From contig CABYPD010000007.1 in the NCBI GenBank assembly GCA_902520835.1, forward strand, positions 1 to 57,213: DNA of 57,213 nucleotides. The letters run 5' to 3'. Within the stretch, counting starts at the first letter, position 1. Every line of letters begins with the position of its first letter. Under the pieces are notes generated by a model. The model ran no database searches and had not been told where the DNA came from. It worked only from the letters and a program-made list of their open reading frames with translations. This document shows positions 42,665-52,887 of the stretch, piece after piece. This DNA comes from an uncultured Bacteroidota bacterium (lineage in GTDB: Bacteria; Bacteroidota; Bacteroidia; Flavobacteriales; Flavobacteriaceae). Made by a program: the position numbers and the translations under genes.

Positions 42665-45600
42665 TCAATTACCAAAATTATACCTAAATGTAAATCCTGA
42701 TCTTATATTTGTTTGTGGAAATGCTGATGAAATCTCGTACTTTGAGAACATATGATCATAAAAAAATATAGCAGAAAAATTTCTACTCAATGCATAATCT
42801 GCAGTTAATTTTGCAGAAATTAAAGTTTGACCAGCTGAAACTTTATTGTCATCTATATTAAGATTTCTAATAACAGTCATATTTTTTCTGATACTAAAGT
42901 CAAGCTTAGTATTTAGATCACCAACAAATGAATTTGAGTTTGGAGATAAAGAAGAATTAATTTTTACATTTCTAGCTCTATAACCCAACCCAATAACATA
43001 TTCATTTCCCCATGATTCAGTAATAAAATTATTTGCAAGACTCAAAGAAACTGCTCTGTCCTTAATGACATCTAAGATTAGTCTCAATGAATTTTTAAAT
43101 TCAATATCAACTTCGATTAAGGGGTTAAACTGTTCTACTAAATTAATATTTGAGTATAGTTTTTCACTCATGTAATTTCCAGAATTATCAAAGGAATTTG
43201 GATTATAATTTAAGTTAGACCTAAAATTATTTATTGTAAAACTAGACCTATATCCATGTCCAATTGATATCCTAGAGATAAAATTTTCAAATAATTTACT
43301 TAAACCATCATATTGTAAAGACCAATTTAATTTTGGGCTTTTTGATATTGGATTTAAACTAATATCGTTTGGGTTTTTACCCAAATAGGCTGATAGGAAT
43401 GAATTTATTAAAACTTCTTGACTGTTTTTTGAAAAACCAATTGGAAAACCCTCGGAATCAAGATTAATATTATTTAAATTTTTTTGAGAAATGAGCCTTT
43501 GTGCAACTATTAATCTATTATTCTTCATTTTCTCAAATGAGTTAGAAAAGTTTTTATCTCTACGACTAAAAGATGTCTTTAACATGTTGGTAGAGATTGA
43601 AAAGTTTCCGTAATAATTTGGGTTTAATGCAGAATATGAATTATTTATAACAGAAAAATTTTCTGAAAAATTATTTGAATAACGTCTATTTGCATTCAAG
43701 TCAATTCTAATTGAATTAAACAGCTCCAATTCACCACTAAAATCAAAATCAGAATTAAATATTTGCTGAAATGGCTGATTAAAGTTTGGAAAATCTGTCA
43801 ACCATCCGTTTTTGGCAGCTTCATATCTAATATCTGACTGATTACCAAAAACAAATCCTATTGATGGTCTTGCTGTTCCTAAAAACCCAATTGATGGAAT
43901 GTATCCTGGTAAGACTTTTCCTGAATTTTCAGAATAATTAAATCTAACTCTTTTTAAACTTTTAATTAAATCTGGAATAATAGATTCATTTTTATTGAGC
44001 CATGGAATTGTTCTGTAAATTTTATCAAAATTTAAACTAAGAGAAAAATTCTGAGTATTTGCATTTTGTATTGTGTTAACCCTGCCTAACACTTCACCTG
44101 TTGCAGAACTAATATTGTTAAGCATATCGGAGCCTCTTTGCCAATTAAAATCTCCACTGTAATTATAAGATCCGTCAATAAAATTTAAAAAAGGAATTAA
44201 ATTAAAAGGAAGACTATAGTTAATACTAAAATTTTGATTAAAATAATCAGGATCTCCAATGTTAAAGAAATTATCAAAGATACCTATATCACTGCTATTC
44301 AAATCAGACTGATTTCCGTTTATGTTAGGAACAATATTAGAATTGGAAGCATTGTAATTAACTCTAATTGATTTTGTTAGATTTTGAGATAATGACAAAC
44401 GCCAATCAAATAAAAATTTCTTTTGTGAAAGTTCTGGAATAGGAATTTGACTATTAGAATTTATACCTGAGTAATTAATCTCTCTAAATTTCTGAGTATA
44501 TAAACTTCTAAAAAAATTACCTGAGAAAGAAAGATTTGAGGGCAATGGATTAAAGTTGAACTCTTTAAGCCAATTTAAATACTTAGATTCTTTGGATACT
44601 AACTTTTCAAATGGGTAAATACTTAAATCTTCAAAATTATATGAATAATTTGCATTAGCTCTTACAGATTTTCTGTCTGCATATTCAAGTTCATAATCTT
44701 TATAATTGTTTTCACTATATGTGTAAGAAAAGTTTAAATTTTCAATATCATAAAATCTTTTCCTTTCTTGATTATTTTTTTTCTTGGAAAGCCCTAGAAC
44801 ACTAAAACTTTTAGAGTTTGATAATATTTGAGATTGATTTATTATTGAGTCTTTATTATTAGATAAATCTAAAACTTTGTTTAACTCAATATCATCATAA
44901 AAACTATCATATTTTGGTTTAGTAATTTCCTCAGAATATGTGTAGCTAACAGGGATGTTAATCCTCCAATCTTCAGGCAATAATTGTCCAGCATTAATAT
45001 TAGAAATAAAATTGAATTGCTTGTATGAATCATTAGATCGTTCGTTAGGTGATTTATCAATTGACCCAAATCCAATAGATGAAATCCTACCATTTAATGA
45101 TATGTTTGCAAAATCAGCAAAATTTGCATCCAAATTAGCAATGGCTGACCATCCTCCACTATTTTTAATGTTAGATATTCTGAGTTCATTAAACCATACT
45201 TCACCAGACAATGTATTACCAATTTTTTCTGAAGGATTTTTCAATCCCAAAAGAACTGTTTTTACTCTACCTAATGATGGATTTCCTTTAATAGAAAATT
45301 TATATTTTTTTTCACCTGGCAACTGGCTAATTTGAGTAAACTCATCAATTACATTTAGTTTTTCATCAAAATAAATTGCTTCATTACTTTGTATTTTTTG
45401 TGAAATAACTTCAAGCTTAATTTTTAAAAATTTCTCTAAATCAAATTCAATTGAATTACTTTCTGGTTTCCAAACTTGCTCAGGAGATAATCTTGAATTA
45501 AAATTAGAATTAAATGAAGTTGGCTTTAAAGGAACTTCAATTTGATAATAATTCTCATTAATGTCTGAACCAAACCTTAAAAAAGCAACAAGTCTTTCGT

Positions 45601-48600
45601 CAAATTTTTCTTCAACTCCATCACCAGGTAACTTTGGTCTATCATTCAAAGATTCTGCATGGATGTACATTTTCATTCTTTTATATTGACGTAAATCAAG
45701 ATCTATATTTTTATAAACTGCTCTTGAGTCAGCAGGTTGAAGATCTTTAACCTTTAATGTTAAAGATTGTTCGTTTTGTCTAATTATTGAATTGTTACTA
45801 AATACTTCTTCTCTTTCGATTCCAGGTGGTAAAACATAATTTACTGGGAGTCTATTTTCATTTTCATGGATATTAACTGTGCCAATTTCAAAATTGGTTT
45901 CATGATATATATTATTGTTGTTATTTAATGGCAGAGTAAATCGCTTCCAATCTGTCTTTACTAAATCAAGAGTAGCGAATCTCAAAGTAGTTGGGTTTTC
46001 AAAATCCTTTAATGCTAGTCGAATGAAACTGATAGACTTTAAATCATTAATACCATTGATAGAGTTAAAATATTGATTGATACTCTTTCCTTCATAATAT
46101 TCTTTAAAAATTGGAACCTTAAATAAAATCCACCTTGAATTTATATTATTACCATTCGGAAGTTTAACATTATTGTTTTCTCTCACATCAGCCACAAATG
46201 GATGATTATCTTTTGACATATTTTTAAACAAAGGAATTTTATACTCAAAATAGCTGTTAATTCTATTCATAGTATTATCATTGTTTACATCTTCAACATC
46301 TGGAATATTAGAAGACCCTCTATTATTTGAACTTGCATTTACGGGCGAATTACCTTGAACCCCATTATAGTACTTGTAGCGATCTAAAATATTTCCGCTT
46401 TGATCCAAATAATACTTGTAATTATCATTAGCAGGATCGTTTGAATTTCCATTATTATAAAATTCTAATTCGTCAATATCATCTAGCCCATCATAGCCTA
46501 AATCTTGTGATTCTCTTTCACTGATATTTGAACTGAAAGAATAAGTTAAAGATTGACTAGTTGGTGTACGACCCCAATTAGATAATTGAAAATTACTTTC
46601 ATAATTATTAGGTAAACCATTTTCAAATTGTTTTTTTCCATCTGGAAGAATATCCTCAGAAATATTCCCCAAATGAAATAAAATTTCACCGATTTTTAAA
46701 TCACTAGAATTGTTATTTGAAAAATCATCTAAAAGCCAAAATTGAATATACTCTACATTAGTTTTTTTAAAATTGGTGCTATTAATTTTTCTTGTTATTC
46801 CAGACCAATTCTTTTTATTATCACTTTTAAAATCTAATTCCTGATTATTATTATAAGGTCCCTTTTCATCTGGATAATAGGTCAAGTCAAATGTGGATTG
46901 TATTCGTGATTCACCTTGGTATAAATCTATTTCAGGAAATATTTCATCAATAAATATTCTTCTGCTTGAATTTTTAGATATCTCATCTAAACTAATATCA
47001 TTTGGCCTTCTAGATGAATAAAAGATAGGGTCAATAGTGTACCAGGATAATCTAGCTCTGTTATAACCAGCTCTTAAATCATTATTACCATATTCATATC
47101 CTGCAAATCCTACTGGAATACTAGATAACTTCCAAGATTGAGAATCTCTTAAATCTATTTTATTTTGACTAGCTTCAAAATCATCAATGTATACACTAGC
47201 TGATTCGTCATATCCTGATTTTCTTGGGTCTGACGATTTCAAAACTGCAAACTCTGTTTTTAACGATATATTTGAGATAACATCTGTATTAACATTTGGC
47301 AACTTGTTAACTATTCTCGTTAAAAATGGGGCCTCAGAAAAATAGGCTGCATTGATACCAAATGTAGTATTATTTACAGGCTCAACACCATAATTTGATT
47401 TTCTAGAAATAGATCTTTCACTTAAGTTCAAAAGAGTTGCTCCTATTTTAAATTTATCGCTAAACTTGTGTTCAACATTAAAACCAGAAAATCTTCTTTT
47501 TTGTTGATTATAAAAGGAATTGCTTTCAGTAGATATCTCAACAGGTATATTTGAGTTTTTTAATGACTCATCCAAAATTTCAACATTTCCATTTTGATAA
47601 TTTACTAGGTAATCAATTCCCTCCGTTAAAATTTTACCACCAGCAGTAACAACTATTGAACCTTGTGCAATATTAAATTCACCAGTATTGATTCCGTCAT
47701 TTGAAGAAGTGCTTTTGTACTTTCCTCTAATATCAAATTTATTTTTTTCTATAAATTTTTCAGCCGAAGTCTTTCCAAATGTATACATCTCATTATAAAC
47801 ATATTTTAGCTGATTTTGATTATAAGTTGTTGGATCATTATAATCTTCATTTTGGTTATCTCTTAATTTTTCAAATAAAAATTTCCCGAATGGTTCTTCT
47901 TTTGGAAAAACTAATAAGCCTTTATTTTTAATGATTGTAATACCATCGATTGCATCAAAAAAACCATCTCCACCTTTTTGTAAATTTCCGTTGGGATCTA
48001 GTTTGTCTAACTCAAAAAGATTCAATAATCTTATTTTTTCCAAATCTTGAGGCCAGGTATTTTTATCTATTGGTGATATATAATTTAACGATGATGGATT
48101 ATTATAAAATATATTTAATCTAAAATCAGTTTCAGAAATTTGAAATGAACCAAGATTATAAATATTTTTCATAGTTAGTTTCCATACTGGTTGTCTTACA
48201 TTATTAATGCTGCTTTTTAATAGTTTAACAATTAATCCCTTTCTCACTACTTTGTTATTTGAATCATCAACAGACACAATTCCATCATCCGAAAACTCGC
48301 CTACTTGATATATTTTACCATTCATAGTATATTGAAATGAAACACCTAAAACCTCATCATTATTAAGTGATTGTTGTAGTGAAATATAGCCTAGTTGTTC
48401 GTCATAAGAATATTCGCTTTCATCCAGTTTTCTTGCATTTTCAAGTATAGAGTAGTCTGAACCCTCATTAAAAAGATTTGGATTAGTTGAAAACCCATTA
48501 TTAACATTAGTTATATCTCTAATATTTTCATTTAATAAATTTTGACCTATTCTATTTGGGTCAAAATTATTTACAGAATTATCTGGATTTAAATCTGGAT

Positions 48601-49711
48601 CATTTTGAATAAAAAAATTAGGAACTAAATTGTCTGTATTTGTAAATTCAGGGTCAGTTTCGGCTAGATCTTGAAGTGCAATAATATTTCTTACATCATC
48701 AGTTTCGTTAGATTTATTTGTAACCCAAACTTCTAATCTTGTAATTCTTATCGGTGAATTAACATATGGATATGTTTCTAAAAATTTATCAAAATTTTTT
48801 CTAAAAAAATGTGTTAAGTAAAAATGTCTATTGCTTTCATAATCTAAAGCTGAAAAAGAAAACTCGTTCATTGATCCATCTGCACCAGATGATAAAGTTT
48901 TGGATTGAGATCTTTGTTCTGATAAAACAGCATCAATTGTTGTATTACCAAATTTCAACTGAGTTTTAAATCCAAATAAACTTTGAGCACCACTAATTAA
49001 AGAGCCGCTTATTGGCATACTTACATTTCCAAGCTCTATTTTTTGAATTATATCATCCTCGTTCGGTGTATAATCCAATTTTAAAAGATTTTGAAAATCA
49101 AATGTTGATTGAGAATCGTAATTTGAATTAATTATCAGTTTTTCACCAATTTTTCCACTAAGACTAAGAGAAATTAACTGATTGAAATCTAAACCTAAAT
49201 TACTGCGGTTTCGAACTGGAATAGTTGGATTATCTCTTTTATTGTATCTCGCTCCTAAATCTAAAGCTACAGATCCCTGAGGAATCAGCTCAATTTCATT
49301 ACCTCCAAAAATTGATTCAAAAAAACTTGAATTTATATATAAATTAGGAAGCAGATTTTTTTTTATTGAGTTATCGTCGCTTTCAATTAATGTTGTTTGG
49401 TCATTAAAATATTTATCAATTAAATTCATTCTAAAAATCTTTCTATAATCTTCTGGTTTCAATTGAAGTGGTAAACCAACATTGATCTCTCCAATTTTCA
49501 TTTGATATATATATAAATTTAATTCTGGATCATATATATATTTTGAAATTAGGTCAGAAGGTTGTTTTAATTTAAATTCACCAATATATATTGTATTGTT
49601 AATTGTATCAAGACTGATTTTTTGTTGAGAAAATGAGTAAAAAGAAAATAAAATAATTAGAGCTAAATGAACTCTTTTAGGAACCCTAATATTTTTAAAC
49701 CAAATTTTCAA
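42665..49711 (-). CDS. sprA: SprA (Sov), type IX secretion translocon and gliding protein
   Basis: SprA is the giant 36-strand outer-membrane barrel through which T9SS cargo leaves the cell, needed for gliding in Flavobacterium. The 2348 residues start with a signal peptide (about 1-28, ending FSFSQ). They contain SprA-type segments such as YVDDFEASQNKIDL-like SVYIDDFEASQNKIDLRDS, EVWFNELRISNIKNSGGWSA and RRFSGFNVEHKFSDKFKIGA, and end in barrel strand GFTFRYNFGN. The length is close to the usual 2300-2500. It lies between ruvA (6-base gap) and gcvH, the typical flavobacterial order. Confidence 0.96.
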   Translation of the reverse strand: MKIWFKNIRVPKRVHLALIILFSFYSFSQQKISLDTINNTIYIGEFKLKQPSDLISKYIYDPELNLYIYQMKIGEINVGLPLQLKPEDYRKIFRMNLIDKYFNDQTTLIESDDNSIKKNLLPNLYINSSFFESIFGGNEIELIPQGSVALDLGARYNKRDNPTIPVRNRSNLGLDFNQLISLSLSGKIGEKLIINSNYDSQSTFDFQNLLKLDYTPNEDDIIQKIELGNVSMPISGSLISGAQSLFGFKTQLKFGNTTIDAVLSEQRSQSKTLSSGADGSMNEFSFSALDYESNRHFYLTHFFRKNFDKFLETYPYVNSPIRITRLEVWVTNKSNETDDVRNIIALQDLAETDPEFTNTDNLVPNFFIQNDPDLNPDNSVNNFDPNRIGQNLLNENIRDITNVNNGFSTNPNLFNEGSDYSILENARKLDESEYSYDEQLGYISLQQSLNNDEVLGVSFQYTMNGKIYQVGEFSDDGIVSVDDSNNKVVRKGLIVKLLKSSINNVRQPVWKLTMKNIYNLGSFQISETDFRLNIFYNNPSSLNYISPIDKNTWPQDLEKIRLLNLFELDKLDPNGNLQKGGDGFFDAIDGITIIKNKGLLVFPKEEPFGKFLFEKLRDNQNEDYNDPTTYNQNQLKYVYNEMYTFGKTSAEKFIEKNKFDIRGKYKSTSSNDGINTGEFNIAQGSIVVTAGGKILTEGIDYLVNYQNGNVEILDESLKNSNIPVEISTESNSFYNQQKRRFSGFNVEHKFSDKFKIGATLLNLSERSISRKSNYGVEPVNNTTFGINAAYFSEAPFLTRIVNKLPNVNTDVISNISLKTEFAVLKSSDPRKSGYDESASVYIDDFEASQNKIDLRDSQSWKLSSIPVGFAGYEYGNNDLRAGYNRARLSWYTIDPIFYSSRRPNDISLDEISKNSSRRIFIDEIFPEIDLYQGESRIQSTFDLTYYPDEKGPYNNNQELDFKSDNKKNWSGITRKINSTNFKKTNVEYIQFWLLDDFSNNNSSDLKIGEILFHLGNISEDILPDGKKQFENGLPNNYESNFQLSNWGRTPTSQSLTYSFSSNISERESQDLGYDGLDDIDELEFYNNGNSNDPANDNYKYYLDQSGNILDRYKYYNGVQGNSPVNASSNNRGSSNIPDVEDVNNDNTMNRINSYFEYKIPLFKNMSKDNHPFVADVRENNNVKLPNGNNINSRWILFKVPIFKEYYEGKSINQYFNSINGINDLKSISFIRLALKDFENPTTLRFATLDLVKTDWKRFTLPLNNNNNIYHETNFEIGTVNIHENENRLPVNYVLPPGIEREEVFSNNSIIRQNEQSLTLKVKDLQPADSRAVYKNIDLDLRQYKRMKMYIHAESLNDRPKLPGDGVEEKFDERLVAFLRFGSDINENYYQIEVPLKPTSFNSNFNSRLSPEQVWKPESNSIEFDLEKFLKIKLEVISQKIQSNEAIYFDEKLNVIDEFTQISQLPGEKKYKFSIKGNPSLGRVKTVLLGLKNPSEKIGNTLSGEVWFNELRISNIKNSGGWSAIANLDANFADFANISLNGRISSIGFGSIDKSPNERSNDSYKQFNFISNINAGQLLPEDWRINIPVSYTYSEEITKPKYDSFYDDIELNKVLDLSNNKDSIINQSQILSNSKSFSVLGLSKKKNNQERKRFYDIENLNFSYTYSENNYKDYELEYADRKSVRANANYSYNFEDLSIYPFEKLVSKESKYLNWLKEFNFNPLPSNLSFSGNFFRSLYTQKFREINYSGINSNSQIPIPELSQKKFLFDWRLSLSQNLTKSIRVNYNASNSNIVPNINGNQSDLNSSDIGIFDNFFNIGDPDYFNQNFSINYSLPFNLIPFLNFIDGSYNYSGDFNWQRGSDMLNNISSATGEVLGRVNTIQNANTQNFSLSLNFDKIYRTIPWLNKNESIIPDLIKSLKRVRFNYSENSGKVLPGYIPSIGFLGTARPSIGFVFGNQSDIRYEAAKNGWLTDFPNFNQPFQQIFNSDFDFSGELELFNSIRIDLNANRRYSNNFSENFSVINNSYSALNPNYYGNFSISTNMLKTSFSRRDKNFSNSFEKMKNNRLIVAQRLISQKNLNNINLDSEGFPIGFSKNSQEVLINSFLSAYLGKNPNDISLNPISKSPKLNWSLQYDGLSKLFENFISRISIGHGYRSSFTINNFRSNLNYNPNSFDNSGNYMSEKLYSNINLVEQFNPLIEVDIEFKNSLRLILDVIKDRAVSLSLANNFITESWGNEYVIGLGYRARNVKINSSLSPNSNSFVGDLNTKLDFSIRKNMTVIRNLNIDDNKVSAGQTLISAKLTADYALSRNFSAIFFYDHMFSKYEISSAFPQTNIRSGFTFRYNFGN

Positions 49712-49717
49712 AATAAA

Positions 49718-50296
49718 TCAAAGCTTATTTAAAGCTTTTTTAATTAAGCTTTCAACAGATATATTATTATTCTCGGCTTTAATTTGATTAACAACTTTAA
49801 CTGTTTGTTTTCTAGAGTATCCTAAAACTTCAAGAGCTGTGACTGCTTCATCAACTTCTTTACTTATCATTTGAATTTGATTATCATCAATCTCTAATGA
49901 TAATACTTTATCCTTTAATTCTAAAATTATTCTTTGAGCTGTTTTTGAACCAATGCCCTTTATCGCTTGTACCGAATTAATATCTTCATTGTGAATTGAA
50001 CTTATAATTTCAACTGGAGTTAATGATGACAACATTGTTCTTGCAGTACTTGCTCCAACACCAGAAACTGAAATTAATAATATAAAAAGACTGCGTTCTG
50101 ATTTTGTTTTAAAACCAAATAATGTATGAGAATCCTCTTTAACAATTAAATGTGTAAATAATTTAATGTTTTCCTCATCACCAATTTTTGAAAATGTATT
50201 TAATGAAATATTTACGCTATAACCAATACCGTTACAATCAACCACCAACTCAGTGGGTGATTTCTCAATTAATCTTCCTTTAATTTGCTTTATCAT
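49718..50296 (-). CDS. ruvA: Holliday junction DNA helicase subunit RuvA
   Basis: RuvA binds four-way junctions and loads RuvB. The 192 residues have the N-terminal OB fold (MIKQIKGRLIEKSPTELVVD), two helix-hairpin-helix motifs (LLISVSGVGASTARTML and VQAIKGIGSKTAQRIILELK), and a C-terminal RuvB-binding helix bundle (AVTALEVLGYSRKQTVK). It lies 12 bases after maeB and 6 before sprA, a usual order in Flavobacteriia. Confidence 0.97.
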   Translation of the reverse strand: MIKQIKGRLIEKSPTELVVDCNGIGYSVNISLNTFSKIGDEENIKLFTHLIVKEDSHTLFGFKTKSERSLFILLISVSGVGASTARTMLSSLTPVEIISSIHNEDINSVQAIKGIGSKTAQRIILELKDKVLSLEIDDNQIQMISKEVDEAVTALEVLGYSRKQTVKVVNQIKAENNNISVESLIKKALNKL

Positions 50297-50308
50297 TTAA
50301 CTAAATTA

Positions 50309-52579
50309 CTACTTTCTATTTTGAGCATCAACAACAGCTATGGCTGACATATTAACTATTTCTTCAACACTTGCTTTTAATTGTAATATATGAACTGGCT
50401 TATCCATACCCATCATTATAGGTCCAATTGACATAGCATTATCAATTTCTTTGATAACTTTATAAGTTATATTTGCAGAATCAAGATTAGGAAAAACTAA
50501 AACATTAACCTTTTGACCTGATAATTTCGAGAATTCAAATTTATTACTTAGCATTGATCTATTTAATGCAAAATCTGATTGCACTGGCCCATCAACAGTT
50601 AATTCTGGAACAGTTCGTTTAAGATAGGTTACTGCTCTTTCTACTTTTTTAGCCATTGGATCATTGGAAGATCCAAAATTTGAGTATGAAAGCATTGCAA
50701 CAATAGGATCAAAACCAAACATTTTAGCAGTTTCGGCAGCCAAAATAGCTATGTATCCTAATTCGTTATATTTTGGATTAATATTAATCGAGGTATCAGC
50801 TAAAAAAATTGGACCTTTGCTAGTAATCATTAAATTAGCTGCTGCTACTCTTCTAACACCTTCACTTTTTCCAATAACTTTTAAAATAGGTTTTATAACT
50901 TCAGGGTAACTTCTTGAGAATCCCGATATCAATGCATCAGCCTCGCCAATTTTAACCATCATTGAACCAAAATAATCTCTTCTTCTCATAAGTAATTCAG
51001 CTTGACTAATTGTCATTCCTTTATTTTTTCTTTGTCTTAAAAACTTCTTTGCATATTTCTTAATTAAAGGAATTGATTTTTTTTGACTCAAATCAATTAT
51101 TTCTAAGTCATGTTCAAAATCAATTTTTAACATTAACTTTTTGATTCTTTTTTTCCTTCCAATTAATATTGGAATACCTATACCTTCATCATAAACAATT
51201 TGAGCAGCTTTTAAGACATCTAATCTATCTGCTTCAACGTAAACAATTTTTTTTGGATTTCTCTTTGCTTTAGCTAGCAATAATCTAATTAGTTTATTGT
51301 TATTACCTAATCTAGATTCTAACTCCCTTTCATATCTTTCCCAATTATCAATATATTGTCTTGCAACTCCACTTTTTATAGCTGCTTCGGCAACTTTAAT
51401 AGGAATTTTTGAAATCAATCTTGGATCAAAAGGTTTTGGTATAATGTAGTCTCTTCCAAAAGTCAACTTAGTTTCACCATAAACTACATTTACATTCTCA
51501 GGTACTGGCTCTTTTGCTAATTCAGCTAATGCAAAAACAGCTGCCATTTTCATTTCTTCATTAATTTTTGATGCTCTAACATCAAGGGCCCCTCTAAATA
51601 TAAATGGAAAACCTAGCACATTATTAACTTGATTTGGATGATCACTTCTACCAGTGGCCATTATAATATCATCTCTAGTTTTCATCGCCAACCTATAGCT
51701 AATTTCAGGGTCCGGATTTGCCATTGCAAAAACAATTGGATCTTTAGCCATAGATTTCAGCATTTCAACAGAGAGCATATTTGCCTTTGATAATCCAATA
51801 AAAACATCTGAATTAATTATAGCATCATCTAAACTCTTTACATCTGTATTTTTTGAAACAAAAAGTTTTTTTTCGTTTGTGAGATCATTCCTCAGATTAT
51901 TAATTGGACCTTTGCTATCAAACATTATAATATTTTCCCTTTTTACTCCAATTGCTACATACATCTTTGCGCATGAAATTGCAGCAGCACCAGCACCACA
52001 AATAACCATTTTAATTTTTTTTAGATTTTTTTGAGCAAGTTCTATAGCATTCAAAAGCGCAGCTCCAGAAATGATGGCTGTTCCATGTTGGTCATCATGC
52101 ATAACAGGTATATTCAATTCTTCAACAAGTCTTCTTTCAATTTCAAAAGCTTCAGGGGCCTTAATATCTTCTAAATTTATTCCACCAAATGTTGGTGCAA
52201 TATTTTTTACGGTGTTTATAAACTCATCTATATTTTTGGTATTAACTTCAATATCAAAAACATCTATATCAGCAAAAATTTTAAATAAAAGACCTTTACC
52301 TTCCATTACGGGTTTTGATGCTAAAGGACCAATATCACCTAAACCAAGTACAGCAGTACCATTGGAAATGACAGCAACTAGATTAGATTTTGAAGTGTAT
52401 TTATAAACATCTTCTGGATTTTGACTTATTTCTAAACATGGATACGCAACACCAGGTGAGTATGCTAAAGATAGATCTCTTTGAGTTTGATAGTTTTTTG
52501 TTGGTTCTACTTTTATTTTTCCTGGCTTTGGCTTCGAATGATATACCAGTGCCTTTCTTCTTTCTCTTTCTTGTTTCAT
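50309..52579 (-). CDS. maeB: NADP-type malic enzyme with C-terminal phosphotransacetylase-like domain
   Basis: This enzyme oxidatively decarboxylates malate to pyruvate. The 756 residues contain the malic N-terminal domain (about 10-155, [20 protein letters not shown]), NAD(P)-binding domain with [18 protein letters not shown] (160-400), and a C-terminal PTA-like domain (430-750) with [20 protein letters not shown] and [20 protein letters not shown]. The three-domain form is the MaeB type, where the PTA-like part is regulatory and binds acetyl-CoA. It lies 1 base after the small membrane gene. Confidence 0.95.
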   Translation of the reverse strand: MKQERERRKALVYHSKPKPGKIKVEPTKNYQTQRDLSLAYSPGVAYPCLEISQNPEDVYKYTSKSNLVAVISNGTAVLGLGDIGPLASKPVMEGKGLLFKIFADIDVFDIEVNTKNIDEFINTVKNIAPTFGGINLEDIKAPEAFEIERRLVEELNIPVMHDDQHGTAIISGAALLNAIELAQKNLKKIKMVICGAGAAAISCAKMYVAIGVKRENIIMFDSKGPINNLRNDLTNEKKLFVSKNTDVKSLDDAIINSDVFIGLSKANMLSVEMLKSMAKDPIVFAMANPDPEISYRLAMKTRDDIIMATGRSDHPNQVNNVLGFPFIFRGALDVRASKINEEMKMAAVFALAELAKEPVPENVNVVYGETKLTFGRDYIIPKPFDPRLISKIPIKVAEAAIKSGVARQYIDNWERYERELESRLGNNNKLIRLLLAKAKRNPKKIVYVEADRLDVLKAAQIVYDEGIGIPILIGRKKRIKKLMLKIDFEHDLEIIDLSQKKSIPLIKKYAKKFLRQRKNKGMTISQAELLMRRRDYFGSMMVKIGEADALISGFSRSYPEVIKPILKVIGKSEGVRRVAAANLMITSKGPIFLADTSININPKYNELGYIAILAAETAKMFGFDPIVAMLSYSNFGSSNDPMAKKVERAVTYLKRTVPELTVDGPVQSDFALNRSMLSNKFEFSKLSGQKVNVLVFPNLDSANITYKVIKEIDNAMSIGPIMMGMDKPVHILQLKASVEEIVNMSAIAVVDAQNRK

Positions 52580-52580
52580 A

Positions 52581-52814
52581 TTACCTAAAAATCAGATTCG
52601 ATATGTAATCACCAAGTAAATATCCTAAGCCTAAACATAAAGGATATAACAAAAACAACCATAGGTAATCAATTAGTGATAAATTATTTGGTTCATTTTT
52701 TGTAATATTTTCTAAAAAATCATACCAACTAGCTATTCCTAATTTTGAAACTATGAAATTACAGATTATTGCTACTAGAAGAATTGAAACACCAATAATG
52801 TATAAACGAACCAT
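52581..52814 (-). CDS. Small two-TM membrane protein
   Basis: The 77 residues have TMs at about 5-24 ([20 protein letters not shown]) and 50-68 ([18 protein letters not shown]), with a short loop holding [12 protein letters not shown] between them. I do not know its function. Similar short proteins occur ahead of maeB or ruvA in flavobacteria (I am unsure of the family number). It is the first gene of the long minus-strand run to tonB, with a good promoter 9 bases upstream and 1 base to maeB. Confidence 0.82.
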   Translation of the reverse strand: MVRLYIIGVSILLVAIICNFIVSKLGIASWYDFLENITKNEPNNLSLIDYLWLFLLYPLCLGLGYLLGDYISNLIFR

Positions 52815-52822
52815 ATATCAAT

Positions 52823-52850
52823 CAAAAATAGTTAATTAATGAGATCTCAA
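52823..52850 (-). promoter_or_regulatory. Promoter of the maeB-ruvA-sprA-gcvH-vanZ-tonB run
   Basis: The minus strand reads TTG (52848-52850, within TTTTG), 17 bases, then TATTTTTG (52823-52830), a full match to TTG-N17-23-TAnnTTTG. The first ATG is 8 bases past the -7 element, so the leader would be almost absent. It lies in the 73-base divergent spacer shared with the giant secreted protein gene. Confidence 0.6.
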
Positions 52851-52887
52851 AAGTTTTACACATTTTAATTTATATTTACCAAGCTCT

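Noticed and set aside
44955-45335. Antisense 126-codon open frame inside sprA
   Set aside because: It lies opposite a well-supported coding region, shows no recognisable domain, and mirrors the codon bias of sprA.
52071-52406. Antisense 111-codon open frame inside maeB
   Set aside because: It is the mirror of conserved malic enzyme sequence, with a Ser/Ile/Pro-rich composition typical of antisense shadows.
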